Origin: Prostheceraeus crozeri
Lineage: Eukaryota > Platyhelminthes > Polycladida > Euryleptidae
Direction of reading: 5' to 3'
Assembly: GCA_907163375.1 (NCBI GenBank)
Contig: CAJQUW010006277.1
Span: forward strand, 1-64,000
Length of the DNA stretch: 64,000 bases
This document shows, in pieces, positions 21,955 to 33,250 of the stretch (position 1 is the first letter of the stretch; each line of letters starts with the position of its first letter). Both the position numbers and the translations under genes were made by a program. The notes beneath the pieces were generated by a model. It did no database searches and was not told the DNA's origin. It was given only the letters and a program-made list of their open reading frames with translations.

Positions 21955-22187
21955 GGTAACGGTCGTCTCGGACAGAAAAAGTGATATGCAACTTTGTCTA
22001 CTTCAAAGTTTAATTTTCTATTTAAGTACGTGTGGAATAGGCAGAAAATCCTGTTCAGACCCACAGAACTGACATATTAGGCGATGTTGTCCTGCAATAT
22101 CAAGCCAGTTATGCTTGTCATATTTTTTCCCATGACATGAAAACTTGGTAACGGTCGTCTTGCAAGAAAAAGGTAACGGTCGTCTCG
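21955..22187 (+). repeat. Left iteron cluster, three GGTAACGGTCGTCT boxes
   Basis: GGTAACGGTCGTCTCG at 21955-21970, GGTAACGGTCGTCTTG at 22147-22162 and GGTAACGGTCGTCTCG at 22172-22187, all in plus orientation. Four more copies lie on the far side of the gene at 26115-26303. They are likely protein-binding sites of the enclosed element. Confidence 0.85.
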
Positions 22188-22452
22188 GGTGATTTATTTC
22201 AGATTCCAAATTTTAGAAAAATTATTCAGCATGTTCTCTCCTCTCCACAACACTGTATCAAAGCATCCGCATTTCTCAAAGCACACATCCTCATCACGCA
22301 ATCCAACCATCTCTTCTTAGGTCGTCCACGACCTCTACTCTCCATAAACAATAAAACTCAACGCTCTCAAGTAAGTTTTGTATTGGCCTATCATAAATCT
22401 GCAATCTACTAATAATCAAAAAAATCTGACATAACTTAATAATAGAAGTTCA

Positions 22453-24958
22453 TTACAAGGATTTGTCCTTGCACAGTAGGAATCTGTAGGTCTTGAATCT
22501 ATATGTCTGGGAAGGTGTACTGCCCTCTGGAGCCAACTGGGATTGGGAACTGCAAAAATCCGGATGACATGACTTGTAGGTACACAAGACATCAGGCTTG
22601 GAAGGCCACTTGAACCTTGGCCCCTGCCCTTGTGCATGACAGACACCTGTAGCTCACCATTTTCGCTAGGATCTTGAACCAGTTCACCTGGATATTAGGT
22701 TCCATCATACTCCACAATACCAGTCTCTCAGTTGGAAGGTGGGTCGGTCAGCAGGCATTGGCGCAGTCGGAGCAATGTCAGGAGGGCAGGTCTGTTACGA
22801 AAGAGGTACCTTCTCTAATGCTCCAGTAATGGTTGGTCTTGATGCCTTTAATCTTCGGTGCCTTCTCCAGCTCTTCCCGGTAATGTTCGTATGTCTCCTG
22901 GATTTGCAGTGGAGATACTCGGAAAATGACCACCTTACTATCTGCAACAGCACAGCAAAATTCCTCCGCATTGCGAACCTGAAGCTGCCTGGCCTTGACC
23001 CGGTTCCAGGCCATTCTCTTCAGGGTACCACCGACACCATCTATAGCCCCTTGCCATGACTAGTGGCGAAGAAGTTCCAGGAGAGGGACTTCAACTGGAA
23101 CTTGTTGAGGAATAGAGGAAGAAGGGCAGCCATATACCGGTTTTTAAATTGGCTCGATGGCCCATCACTCCAAAGGGATACGTGCGCATCAGGCTGAGTG
23201 TACTTCTCCAGCACAATCGGCAGGAAGGTGACAACAGATGGTTTGGTGTGCTCAATGCAGTCAAAGACAATCGCGCACATTTGCTTGATATCTTTGGAGG
23301 ATTGGTAGACAGCCACTGTGAAGATTGTTACAGCTGGTTGGGACCAGTAGGCAGACTGAGCTGCATCCTGGTACGCACAAGTGTAGTTCTCAGAGAAGTC
23401 GAAATGTATGGTGATGCGACCAGAGGGATCATCCTTAGACTTCTGGTTGCGCTTTGTCAGATGGTGCTTGATGAAGGAAGGCAGGAGAGTCGACCGGAAG
23501 AGCTGCAAGGGAAACGAGACAAGTTGAACACTCCATTTTATTCATACTTTGCGTCGGGTATCAGATCCATCTGTCAGTATGGGAAATTCCATATAGGCCC
23601 ACCTATGACACTACGAGACAAAACGACAAGAATTTTTGGATTCCAGTTTTTTTACATTAAGACGATTTAGCGGTAGATTTATTATTAAGTCTGAATATTA
23701 AGGTATCCTTATTCGAAAATAATTAGATATTGTTCTAATTAAAAAAAAATAAGATATATTATCGTTAAATTGGAAACAGTAATAGGCGAAATAGAAGATT
23801 AAAATAGTGTGACACTACGGGATCCTTTGTGCACTCTGTGAACAATACAATATCGGTATAGAAAAGTTAATTAATTTCCCATAATAAGTAAACTAACCTC
23901 GATTGCTTCAGGAATAGGTTTTACAACTGAGGAGCGCTGACAGCCCATTTCTTCATTGCTATCCCACCACTGGTAGGTGAGCTCGCCTTCAGCATCCTCA
24001 AATGTGTGCGTCTGCACTCGAGAGTCAAAGAGGGACAGGTCGCTACAGGTGCAGCATTCCATGCGCATACAAGCCTCCGTCTGCTCTTCGCAGAGCACAT
24101 GTTCCTTCACCCAGGAAGAGCTGTATTCCTGGAATGTGCATTCTACGCCAGCCAATGCCCTGCAGATCTGCTCAAAGTTCAAATGCTGCAGACAGCAACA
24201 GGCCTCCATCGGTGTCTTGGAGAAGGTGACGATGTGAGGAGGCCGGAGGGAGCAGAACTTTGAGTAGGAAACCACCTGAATGAATGAAATAGTATGTAAT
24301 GCATGTTAATTAACGCCATTGTCACGAGCTGCTAATTCGAGATTGTTGAATACATGTAGTACAAGTTCCCTACCTTCTCTGGATTCTCCTCCAAAAAGAA
24401 GTGGTGAGTTTCTCGAAGGGTGGAGACCAGGTATCTCCTCTGCATCTCCGTTTTTGTCCTTCCCTGCGGGGCCACTTCTGACAATCACACTCTCACGCCT
24501 GCCAGGTGCCCACCTGGACACATCGTCCCGGTCGTAGAATGCCTGGATGGCATCCTCTACTTCCTTCGGAAGTCGCTGACCGGTTTTGGGGGTGGTCTGG
24601 ACATTTGGCAACCCCAACGTGACAGCCACCCGGGAAACAATATGGGCAATCTTCCGGGGACTGCTGGGGAGCACCTTCAAGATCCTCTGGGCTGCCCTGG
24701 TCTCCGAAGCCTTGCTGCCAAATGGAGAGGCTGGGGAGGTACGGGAGCAGTTAGGCGAGACTGGTCTTCTTTTCTTTCTCTCAGCCTCTGTCTCAGCTTC
24801 CTATTGCGCAGCATCCCTTGCTTCTGCTGCTTCGATTTAACCTGTGGAGTGACGCGAATGCGCCGCAGTAGAGAACGCTCCCTCTCCTTCTTCTTTAGTG
24901 TCTCCTGATGACGCTTGCGGTACTGGCGCTGTATTTCGGCACGAGACTTTGGTGACAT
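22453..24958 (-). CDS. Transposase-like protein of an uncharacterised metazoan family, three exons
   Basis: Exon 1 (24958-24374) starts MSPKSRAEIQRQYRKRHQ, a highly basic region, then 'LKVLPSSPRKIAHIVSRV' and 'EDAIQAFYDRDDVSRWAPG'. Its donor is GAAG/GTAGGG. Exon 2 (24275-23898) reads 'VVSYSKFCSLRPPHIV' followed by a Cys-rich part (ACCCLQH, LCEEQTEACMRMECCTC). Exon 3 (23502-22453, acceptor TTTCCCTTGCAG) carries ITIHFDFSENY, LWSDGPSSQFKNRY, FFATSHGKG, DGVGGTLKRMAW and, near the end, an SH3/Tudor-like YPGEL and FKWP segment. All exon joins are phase 0. The D...D...DGxGGT pattern suggests an RNase H-like DDE/DDD catalytic core (inference). From memory the family occurs as unnamed proteins in many invertebrate genomes. 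Four one-base slips (about 24780, 24470, 23044, 22640), mostly in homopolymers, break the frame. Confidence 0.7.
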
Positions 24959-26114
24959 TGTATTCTAAAAAGAAGACGATTTTGTTTGAAGATAGGTGAT
25001 TCGAAAGCTGTACGTAGTACATACAATTATTACTCAAGTTAATATACTTAAATTATAATTTTTAAACTTTAGGATAGGATTATTTAGGGCATTGTACAAT
25101 ATGAAACACTTTGGTTCCAGGAAGTCACGAAGTAAACGCTTCATGTACAAGTATGCATGTATATATGTAATTACATGAGAGGCCAGAAGCAACACAACAC
25201 GAGAATGGAGTAATTTGCCGACTCCGCTGCAAGTAATGGCATATAGAGCTCAAGTCCATTAGATTCGTCGGCATCTGTAATCGGCATTGGGCTCCTACTA
25301 CAGATAAGTTGCTAACCTTGGCGAGCACTATGATGACAAACAATCACGTGACCATCACTGAGGTGACAATGCATTCCTACACCTCGCTGTTCGTCTGACT
25401 TTGTTATTATCTAGAGGGATTGACCCCCCTGCTGTCTATGGGAGTCATTGGCATGGGAAAGTTAGTGAAAGAATATGAAAGAAGACCCAGGCAATTCTCT
25501 CCTAAAACTCGGTGATGATTCGATCAGTTTTACAATCTCTAGACGATCTAGATGATCCAAGGTATTTGGGGGGGGGGGGGGGAGGAGATAAAGCAACAGT
25601 GCCCGTCCATCTTTTTTGCTTCAGCCGGCATGAAAATTTAAAGGGCACTACTTTGTTCCTTGACCACGATTTAGTGGAAATCGACAGTACTGACCTACTC
25701 ACCTCAGATCCAACGTCGAAATTGAAAATGGAGTCCGTTGAAATTCTTGGAAAAGTTCTGAATCAGTACTAAAAATAGCACTGCATTTGATTGTCCAACG
25801 TCAGCAATGCGTCAAGCGAATCACCATGAGTAGATCTTTTGTCGAATTGCAAAATCGTTTCCCTTGTTACAGTATGCATTTAAACGATTAGAAGTGAATG
25901 TAATTCAGCATTTCTTATTGCAGTTGAGAATTCCACAAATATAAAGTAGTGTACATACGTATTTACTATATGCACATCTTAATTTGACTAATTATCTACC
26001 ATAACCATGTGCAACACAATCATGTATTTACGCCTTTGGTGAACCACAGCTAGAATGAAGACAAAATATGTTAAACGGCAGTGGTTGTCTCTGCGAAAAA
26101 ATGAGGGTCTCTAC
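24959..26114. other. Upstream region of the transposase-like gene
   Basis: Presumed 5' region of the minus-strand gene. It contains a run of 15 G at 25568-25582. No supportable ORF; the small frames over the G run are artefacts of low complexity. No clear TATA box. Confidence 0.5.
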
Positions 26115-26303
26115 AGTAACGGTCGTCTTGGTAGTAATTGTCGTCCCGGTGGTAACGGTCGTCTTGACCTTTGTATTAGAGATGGAGACCATTACCATTA
26201 TCCAATAGCGATCATCTATGAAGTCAAAGGTGCCCAACCACTCTTCTTCTAATTTAAATTTCTACAGGAAAACTTTTTTCATTTTTTGGTAACGGTCGTC
26301 TCG
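26115..26303 (+). repeat. Right iteron cluster, four boxes
   Basis: AGTAACGGTCGTCTTG (26115-26130), degenerate AGTAATTGTCGTCCCG (26133-26148), GGTAACGGTCGTCTTG (26151-26166) and GGTAACGGTCGTCTCG (26288-26303). The first three are spaced exactly 18 bp apart. All are in the same orientation as the left cluster. Confidence 0.85.
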
Positions 26304-27949
26304 TGCTAGGAGTCTGACATTGAATTACAGATTGTCAAAAGCATGACTTCTCAAATCACAAGCGAGTACATCGAATTGAATTTTCATGGATTCATCTTCA
26401 ATTGGGTGTATAATGCAAGTCTATTAGCAACCATTTATTTGTTAATGAGTTAGTGAAGTTTACTATACATATCATGTGCGTTTACAATCTTACAGGCCAT
26501 ATGTTTAGATAGCAATGAAACAAGGTAAAACTTAATAAACTCATGCGAAGCTTAGTAATTCTTGCGCCTAAAGAGGTCAAGAGTGAAATATAACAAGATG
26601 GTGCCACAGGATGCAATTTGATTTTTTTGCCTGGGTGGAACTCTTACGTGGAATTGCCCTACTGTAAAATTCCTTTGCTATTCATGAGTTCTGTGAGGAC
26701 GGATTTCTAAAAACTACGTGTTGATGTTGTCCGGTTGAAGCTAGTCATTATTTCTTCCATGGGTATAGTGCTGAAAATCTAAATCGTCCTTGAGAGGAGA
26801 GTAGTTCACCGTTGATGTTGATACCATAAAATGTCAGTAGGTCGAAGTGCGGGTTCTAGATTAGCTGAGAAGAGAGTTGGTGAAAGTTTATGTTCCTGCT
26901 CTACCCTTTCTAATACCGGTAATCATTTGCTAGGGGTGTTTTTGCCCATTTCTGCGGGAAACAAAATTATTGCAATAAAGTTGTAACTAAAATCTTAATC
27001 AAGCGTTTTTATTTTCATTGCATGTACATTATTTACTGCTAATTTACATATATTTTTAGGCTTTCCAATAAATATGTGATCTAAGTGATATGTACTGTAC
27101 CATGTATCCATGTTGTGTTTATGCATGAATCCATATTTGAATAGGCTAGGAAGGCCTAAGCTTAACAGTTGTAAATTATGTGAATTTACCGTACAAGTTG
27201 ATTATACGAGTATATACAGTGCGACTCGCATTATTATGACCACCCAGATTTTTTTGGAATTTTTTACGGAATTTATTTAATAATATTAGAAATACATATT
27301 GGATATATCTGGTGGATATGCTTGTTTTTTATCGTTAACAATCATATTCAAACTTAGTAACTATATTTAATATGTATCTAATACGCACGTATGCATCTAA
27401 AAGATTCAGCAGAAAATTTCCAAAAAATATCAATTTTTTCATGGGTAATGATAATGTAAGCCATAGAATTTATAAACATTCATGATTTTAATGGACATGC
27501 ATGTAGATGACAAGAATGAATGATGATAGATTGTCTTTGTGGCATAAGGTGTCAAGATCAAACACATGCCCGTATTTCCTATAGGAAAAAAATCCTTGTG
27601 AAATCAGACATGATAAGCTATAAAAGTGACTCCGTGGTAGTTCCGGTTTAAGTTATTTCACAATGCTGGTAATTTGTGAGAAATTGTTAAACGAATGGAC
27701 TTTGAAATATGAAAAAAATATATATGAAATTCATTCCAATATCGCTCTACAGGTGATTCGCTGTGTTTGCTTATGACTTGCTAAGGAGATAAATTTTAAC
27801 TGATTCCAATTACAAACTTTAGGAATAGCCATACCGTTCTCACTCCAAAATAATTCATGTTGCAATCTAACATAAAATGATGCAGCCAATGAAATGATAA
27901 ACATAAACTTTGTTGCAGTCCTAAACTGAATATATGTTGCATTGTAGAA
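26304..27949. other. Spacer between iterons and hAT transposase, no gene seen
   Basis: AT-rich, no recognisable coding or repeat content. It probably includes the 5' untranslated region and promoter of the hAT transposase. Confidence 0.5.
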
Positions 27950-30900
27950 ATGGACAAATTCGTGGTTCGGAAGAAGCGATCAAGCAGCAGAGACAATGAT
28001 GACGTTATCTCTCCGAATAAGAAAGTGGCAAAGTTAGAATCGAACCAAAGTCAAGTGAGAAAGCGGAAACCTTGTCACGAAATCGATTTGGTTTCATGTG
28101 AAGAAGATTCCCATAGCTTGGAGAAGAAACAGGAGTTGCAGGGCGACAAAGGACAGGAGGAACCGAGCGACGCGGTCGGCATGGATTCATCTGACGTTAA
28201 CAAGAAACAGAAGAATAATGGACAGCTTGAGCCTAGTGATATGATCGACATGAATTCATGTGAAGAGTTTGATGTAGCATCGGATGCCCATGACAAAGAT
28301 TCAAATGGAAATACAAAACGCAGAGTTGTAAGTTATCAATCGAAATATGAGAACGAGTTCCCGTTCATAACAACATCGAGAAAAGGTGAACAGTATTGCC
28401 GCTGTACGTCGTGTAATTCGGACATATCGATATTGCATGGTGGGAGAAGCGACATTGTAAGACACTGTGGTTCGAAGAAACACATCAAGCTTTCGTCTGA
28501 CTTAAACAAATCAGCTTCGATTCGCCCGCTTTTCAGTGAAGAGGAATCAGTAATAAAGGCAGAAGTGGCATGGACAAAGGTGGGTTTCGTTGTGCTTACT
28601 TTGAGATTTATATCTTTTTTCTTGTCCTATTCTCTTTTTTGCTATATTTGTCTCCTGAAATCATTTGAACAAATCAAAGCCCCAATCTTTCTTCATTTCA
28701 TTTCGCTGTGGAGAAGAATGCACCCATGTCTTTCACTGATGGATTCGGTAAGCTCCTCAAAGAAATTGATCCAAATTCTGCTATCGCAAAGAAATTCACA
28801 TGTGGGCGTACCAAAATGACTGCAATAGTCAAAGTCGTGACTGAAATAGAAGTAGAGCAGACAGTCCAATTGATGGAGAAATTTCTGTTCAGGTAAATTG
28901 TCATACGGTAGCATACACTTGTAAAAGGAGTAAAAAGTAATGCTAATTGGATGTCATCAGGTGATGCATTGGATTTCAGATGCTCTTTAGGCAGCCTATT
29001 TTCTAGTTTAAAGCATAAACATGGTTACAAGTTCTACGCCTGATAACCATGCATATACCAGATAATCTGCATGTACGAGTAATTAAGGCTATTTCATAGT
29101 AAGCCTATCCTCCTTTGTAACAACAACAGTCTATAGATGTTCGAGTCCTGCCGATGCATTTTAATATACACTACGTACAGTAAAATCATTTCTTATGTTT
29201 TATGACAAGTGGATTGTAAGTCAAAGCATAACTTCTGTTCTATAATTTTCAGTTTGGCAACGGATGGGAGCAATGATAACAATGCGCAGCTGTACCCTAT
29301 CGTCATACGTGTTTACAATCCCGTTGACTGAAAGATCGCAACGAGAATACTTGGCATGCCGGAGGTAGTTGAATCCAATGGAAAATCAATCTACGAGTCC
29401 ATCAAGACTGAGCTAGACACTCAGGATGCGTCTGTCAAGAATTGTATCGCTTTCGGGTCTGACAATGCCCCGGTGATGGTTGGTGAAAAGAATGGTGTAT
29501 ATTCCCATTTAAAGAGCGATAACAATGAAATCCTGTTGGCAAGATGTTGGTGCCATCTCCTCAATCTCATGGTGAAAAAGGGGTGTGCAGCACTCCCAAT
29601 TTCCGTTGACGAATCCCTCGTCGATGTCTACTATCATTTCCGACAAAGTAGCAAGAGGACCAACGAACTACGGAGATTTCAACAACTTTACGATCAGGAT
29701 TTCAAAAAAGTGATCAAGCACTGTCCAACCCGCTGGCTTTCGCTAACACCAGCACTGACGCGCTTGTTAGAGCTTTGGAAACCTCTGCAAAGTTACATTC
29801 AACAAGAACGTGACTCTCTCGACAAGAAGGCGGAGAAACGGAGAAAGAAGAAAATCGCGGTTGATACATCCGCTCAACGGACCACCATTGCATCTACGTC
29901 ATCGTCAACGAATGCATGCAAGCCTGGAAGAATTCATCGGTTGAACGATCTTTTGAATTCCAGATCAAGTAAGGTAAATATTTGTCTCCCAACTTTAAAT
30001 ATGTAGGCCTATCTTACTAAAACCTGCTACAGGCTAGGCTTTCATTAACTTAGCTTAGGCTGACAAAATAGCCGAATGGTTCTACACTGTACAATTTATT
30101 CAAAAATGTACATGCATATGGTAAACCTGAAAATTCTTGATTATTTTTGATTGATGGAAATGACTTCGGTCTACAAATTGTGCACCTTAAGTTTTTAGAT
30201 ATACGATATTCGGGCCGTATATGAACTTAGTCAGTCATCATTCCATATTAGGCTTACTTCTCATGTATGAATACATGTACAGACTACTGTTTACACTGTA
30301 ACAGATTTTAGTGAAATTCTTAACTAAACCGAATGTCTATTCATTTCAGGTTTTCTGCTCTTTTCTGGAGTGGTATCTTCCTGCTATTGACAAATTCAGT
30401 CTTCTGCTTCAGCGTGATGAGCCAATGATACAAAAAACATGCATGTTGCTTCAGGATTTGCTGCGAGATTTGATGTCTCGAATTATTCGTCCGGATCTGC
30501 TTTCTGAGACACATGACCTGGCAGCAATCAATTGCAGAGAGACAAAGTGAGTTATAAATGTAGTACCATAATTATGACTAGAATATAGGCTTTAGTGAAG
30601 AAGCTCATAATTATGACTAGAATATAGGTTTAGTGAGAAGCTCATTTCACCATTGGTATTGTTGTAGCCTACTGACTACAATGCGTTAAGTCAGTTGGGG
30701 GCCGATCATAGCATGTCTCATAGTTTAAAAGGAATATCATCCATTTATATGATAAAAATTCAATGTCTGAAACAAGAAGAATTTATGAAATTTTGATGAA
30801 TAAGTACAGGTATCAATACCGGTATGCTTCCTTCAATGGAAACACATTACCTAGCTTGATAAATGAAAATGATCTCCTTCTTTGAAGAGTGATAGGCCTG

Positions 30901-31621
30901 TTGTCGCAATTATCTTTGCTAGTTTTTATTTTCATTTCTTTCGCAACTCTTTCCTAGTGATTTGATCAAAAAATTCACATGGAAATATTCCACTTTCAGA
31001 AATCAAATCGAAGTTGGAAAAATGGAGCTTGGTGAGAATGCCACCAGTCATTTGAAGAAAATGAAGAAAGCAAATGCCCTGAAAGTAATGGAACATATGA
31101 AAGATTTTTTTTTGACTGCGATCGATTATCTGAAAAAACAGATCAAAAAGTCTGAGGAATTGGTATGGAACGCACGAGTGGCAGATATTGGAGAATGAAC
31201 CAAAATTGACTTCAAAAATTTGAAATTTTTCTTAAAAGCATGCACCCATCCCACTGCTGAGCTAAAAGAAGCTATGCGGATTTACCAAACCCAGCCACTG
31301 CCCATGGGAGTCAATCAAGACATGCGCGCTGATGAAGCGTGGCATGCATTGAAGCTGTACAAAAACCCTGTGTCGGGAAAAAAGGTCTTCGCTGACCTGG
31401 CTTCCGTCATGCTGGGAGTATTGACCATTCCCCAGAGCAACGCAGGGGTGGAGAGGGCGTTTTCCCTTGTAAAAAATGTTCATACAGACGCACGAAGTGC
31501 CATGAAAAACGACCTCCTCTCCGCACTTCTCACCCTGAAAGTTGGTGGTTTCCCCCCACTCGAAAAAGAAACATTGCGCCGATGCAAAGGAGCAACCGTT
31601 GCTTATTTAAATAAAGACTGA
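27950..31621 (+). CDS. hAT transposase with BED zinc finger, five exons, two in-frame TGA
   Basis: Exons 27950-28579, 28680-28892, 29253-29973, 30350-30546 and 30958-31621 have GT/AG borders with matching phases, except for one surplus base at the exon 2 start (CCCC). The model is about 808 codons. Exon 1 starts MDKFVVRKKRS, is charged, and holds a BED finger (CRCTSCNSDI...RHCGSKKH). Exon 3 has the catalytic-core features 'LATDGSND', 'FGSDNAPVM', 'CWCHLLNLM' and 'CPTRWLSL'. Exon 5 has the hAT dimerisation block 'TIPQSNAGVERAFSLVKN'. It catalyses cut-and-paste transposition. TGA codons at 29329-29331 and 31196-31198 interrupt an otherwise intact frame, so the copy is probably inactive unless they are misreads. 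Confidence 0.85.
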
Positions 31622-32437
31622 ATAGGCCTACCAGTAATATAGCACTTCCACATAATTCGTCGGTAATTTGGCAAACTGAATACTCCCTACTTACAGGCTC
31701 GATTAGTCATCAAAGTTAACCATCTTCGATTTGAGGACACGAGGTTAGTGCAGAGATGTGAGTTTGCAGAATCAAATGCATGTAGTCAATCAGGCATAGA
31801 CTTCTGTGAATCAGAAATATCCAAATCTTTAATTAACTAATTCTGACTTCATTTTGCCTTATCACCGGCGAATTATGACCTAAGCTTCTGTTTTTTACCC
31901 ACACATAATCAAGCCAGAACTCGCATTACTTGGTTATAAGTTCATCATAATGCTCGTTTTCTATTGAACGCCAATGTGCCAACAAAATTGATTTCTGTAG
32001 ATGTGTTAATTAACTCCTTCAATTATTTCATTTGCAAACTATATCTGATGTGTAATGGCTTGCGATCGAGTAATGCGAGTTTTGTCTCATAGCTGTAATC
32101 CGGGATTCTAGATTTGTAATTTGTTTTTTCTTGTATTTTTTTGTTTGGTTGCAACACAGATTAATCATTTTTATCCTTACACAAGAGCATATTTTTCTAT
32201 TTAATCGATTGGTTGGGAGCTAGGGATGAAACGAACATGGTCGTTCATATTAATAAGATACATACAGAGGCAGACGTACATATAGAATGTATGTACATGT
32301 ATATGTACTTTTTTCTTTCATGGGATTTCAACCGTTCATAACTTACTGCTGTCTGCGAATTTGTGGGAAGTTTCGCCAGGTCGGGTCTAACATGGACAGC
32401 TTCAGTGCATGTAGTTGCGTAGAAAAATGAGACATTT
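31622..32437. other. 3' region of hAT unit, no gene seen
   Basis: AT-rich sequence after the transposase stop, with no gene recognised. AATAAA occurs at 31610-31615, overlapping the last codons. Confidence 0.5.
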
Positions 32438-32530
32438 TTTGTACCGATTTTTTGGGGTAGGCGTACCGATTTTCCCGATTTTTTCACCTGGGCGTACCGA
32501 TTTTTTTGCCGCCAGAGGTTGGCAGCCCTG
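32438..32530 (-). repeat. Right terminal inverted repeat and subterminal iterons of hAT unit
   Basis: GTACCGATTTTT boxes at 32441, 32463 and 32493, plus a CCCGATTTTTT at 32474, precede the 13-bp TIR (32518-32530). The TIR is inverted relative to the left end, but the boxes keep the same plus-strand orientation as on the left. Confidence 0.75.
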
Positions 32531-32940
32531 CTACCCCTTCCTCCTGCTGAAATCGAATCAGCCAACTTGTCAATTTGCGAATGGGTACAGATAGTCTCCC
32601 AAAAACCTTTCGAATGGAAGCTGGCCAGTTATATATCACTTAAGGCGATGTTATCGTCAGAGATGGATAAAGCATCAAAAGTCCACTTAATCACCATAAA
32701 ATCATGTCATTTATGGTTGCTTGTTTGTATCTCTATGTTGTCTTCTTAATTAGAGGTAGAGATAAACATTGATATGTATTTTTGAGGGTAATAGTGTAGG
32801 ACATTTGAGGAATGAAGATGTCCAACATTGTTGCCTGAAAATTCTACGTTAATGATATTGCACGTACATTTAATTGAAATTGACTTGGCAGCAATGCAGG
32901 AAAAAAGCGGGCAGCAATGCTATGAATACACATGTAGGTA

Positions 32941-33250
32941 TACTCTGAGAATTTTAAAACATCTTTCACATCCATTGATATAGATATCAACATTACGCGA
33001 TAGATTGCTATTAGTTAAGCGACATTGTTGCTGTGCAATATCATTGCGGTCCGATTTCTTCGACATTGCATTCAATTGAAAGAATTTTTGCGGCAATGAT
33101 ATCATTGTTGTCTGTTTTTTGGATATAGAATTCAATTAAAATAGGCGGTCAACAATGACGTCATCGTTGCCCGCCTGTTTAGATATAGAATTCAAAAGAG
33201 AAAAAGCGGACAGCAATGAAATTATCAGTTGCCCGCCTTTTGGAATAGAG
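32941..33250. repeat. 60-bp tandem satellite with palindromic cores
   Basis: Units begin about every 60 bases (33001, 33061, 33121, 33181): CGACATTGCATTCAA, GGATATAGAATTCAA and AGATATAGAATTCAA recur at exactly 60-bp steps. Each unit holds a GCGG..CAA/TTG..CCGC palindrome, best at 33147-33178 (arms GGCGG.CAACAATGACGTC and its complement). The flanks 32531-32940 and 33251-33763 hold no gene. Confidence 0.75.

Larger units (their letters stand above)
20549..32530 (+). mobile_element. 12-kb hAT-bounded composite element
   Basis: The left end CAGGGCTGCCAAC (20549-20561) and the right end GTTGGCAGCCCTG (32518-32530) are perfect 13-bp inverted repeats of the CAGGG...type usual for hAT transposons. 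A hAT transposase gene (27950-31621) lies near the right end. Subterminal GTACCGATTTTT repeats occur at both ends. hAT elements are normally 2-5 kb; this unit is 11,982 bp because its left part holds a second transposase-like gene with its own iterons. Immediately outside, CTACTC (left) and CTACCC (right) may be remnants of a target duplication, but a clean 8-bp duplication is not seen. It is most simply a hAT element with another element nested in it. Confidence 0.7.

Noticed and set aside
21635-21991. 118-codon minus-strand frame with a hydrophobic segment next to the iterons
   Set aside because: Its start overlaps an iteron and it has no resemblance to known proteins. Not enough to call a gene.
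24420-24908. 162-codon plus-strand frame opposite the transposase-like gene
   Set aside because: The minus strand has consistent splice sites and conserved motifs. The plus frame is low-complexity Ser/Leu/Phe shadow.
20541-32538. Clean 8-bp hAT target-site duplication
   Set aside because: Left ATCTACTC and right CTACCCCT do not match. Only CTACTC/CTACCC is similar, too weak to claim.
32941-33250. CRISPR-like array
   Set aside because: Repeats are contiguous 60-bp tandem units without unique spacers, in a eukaryotic context.
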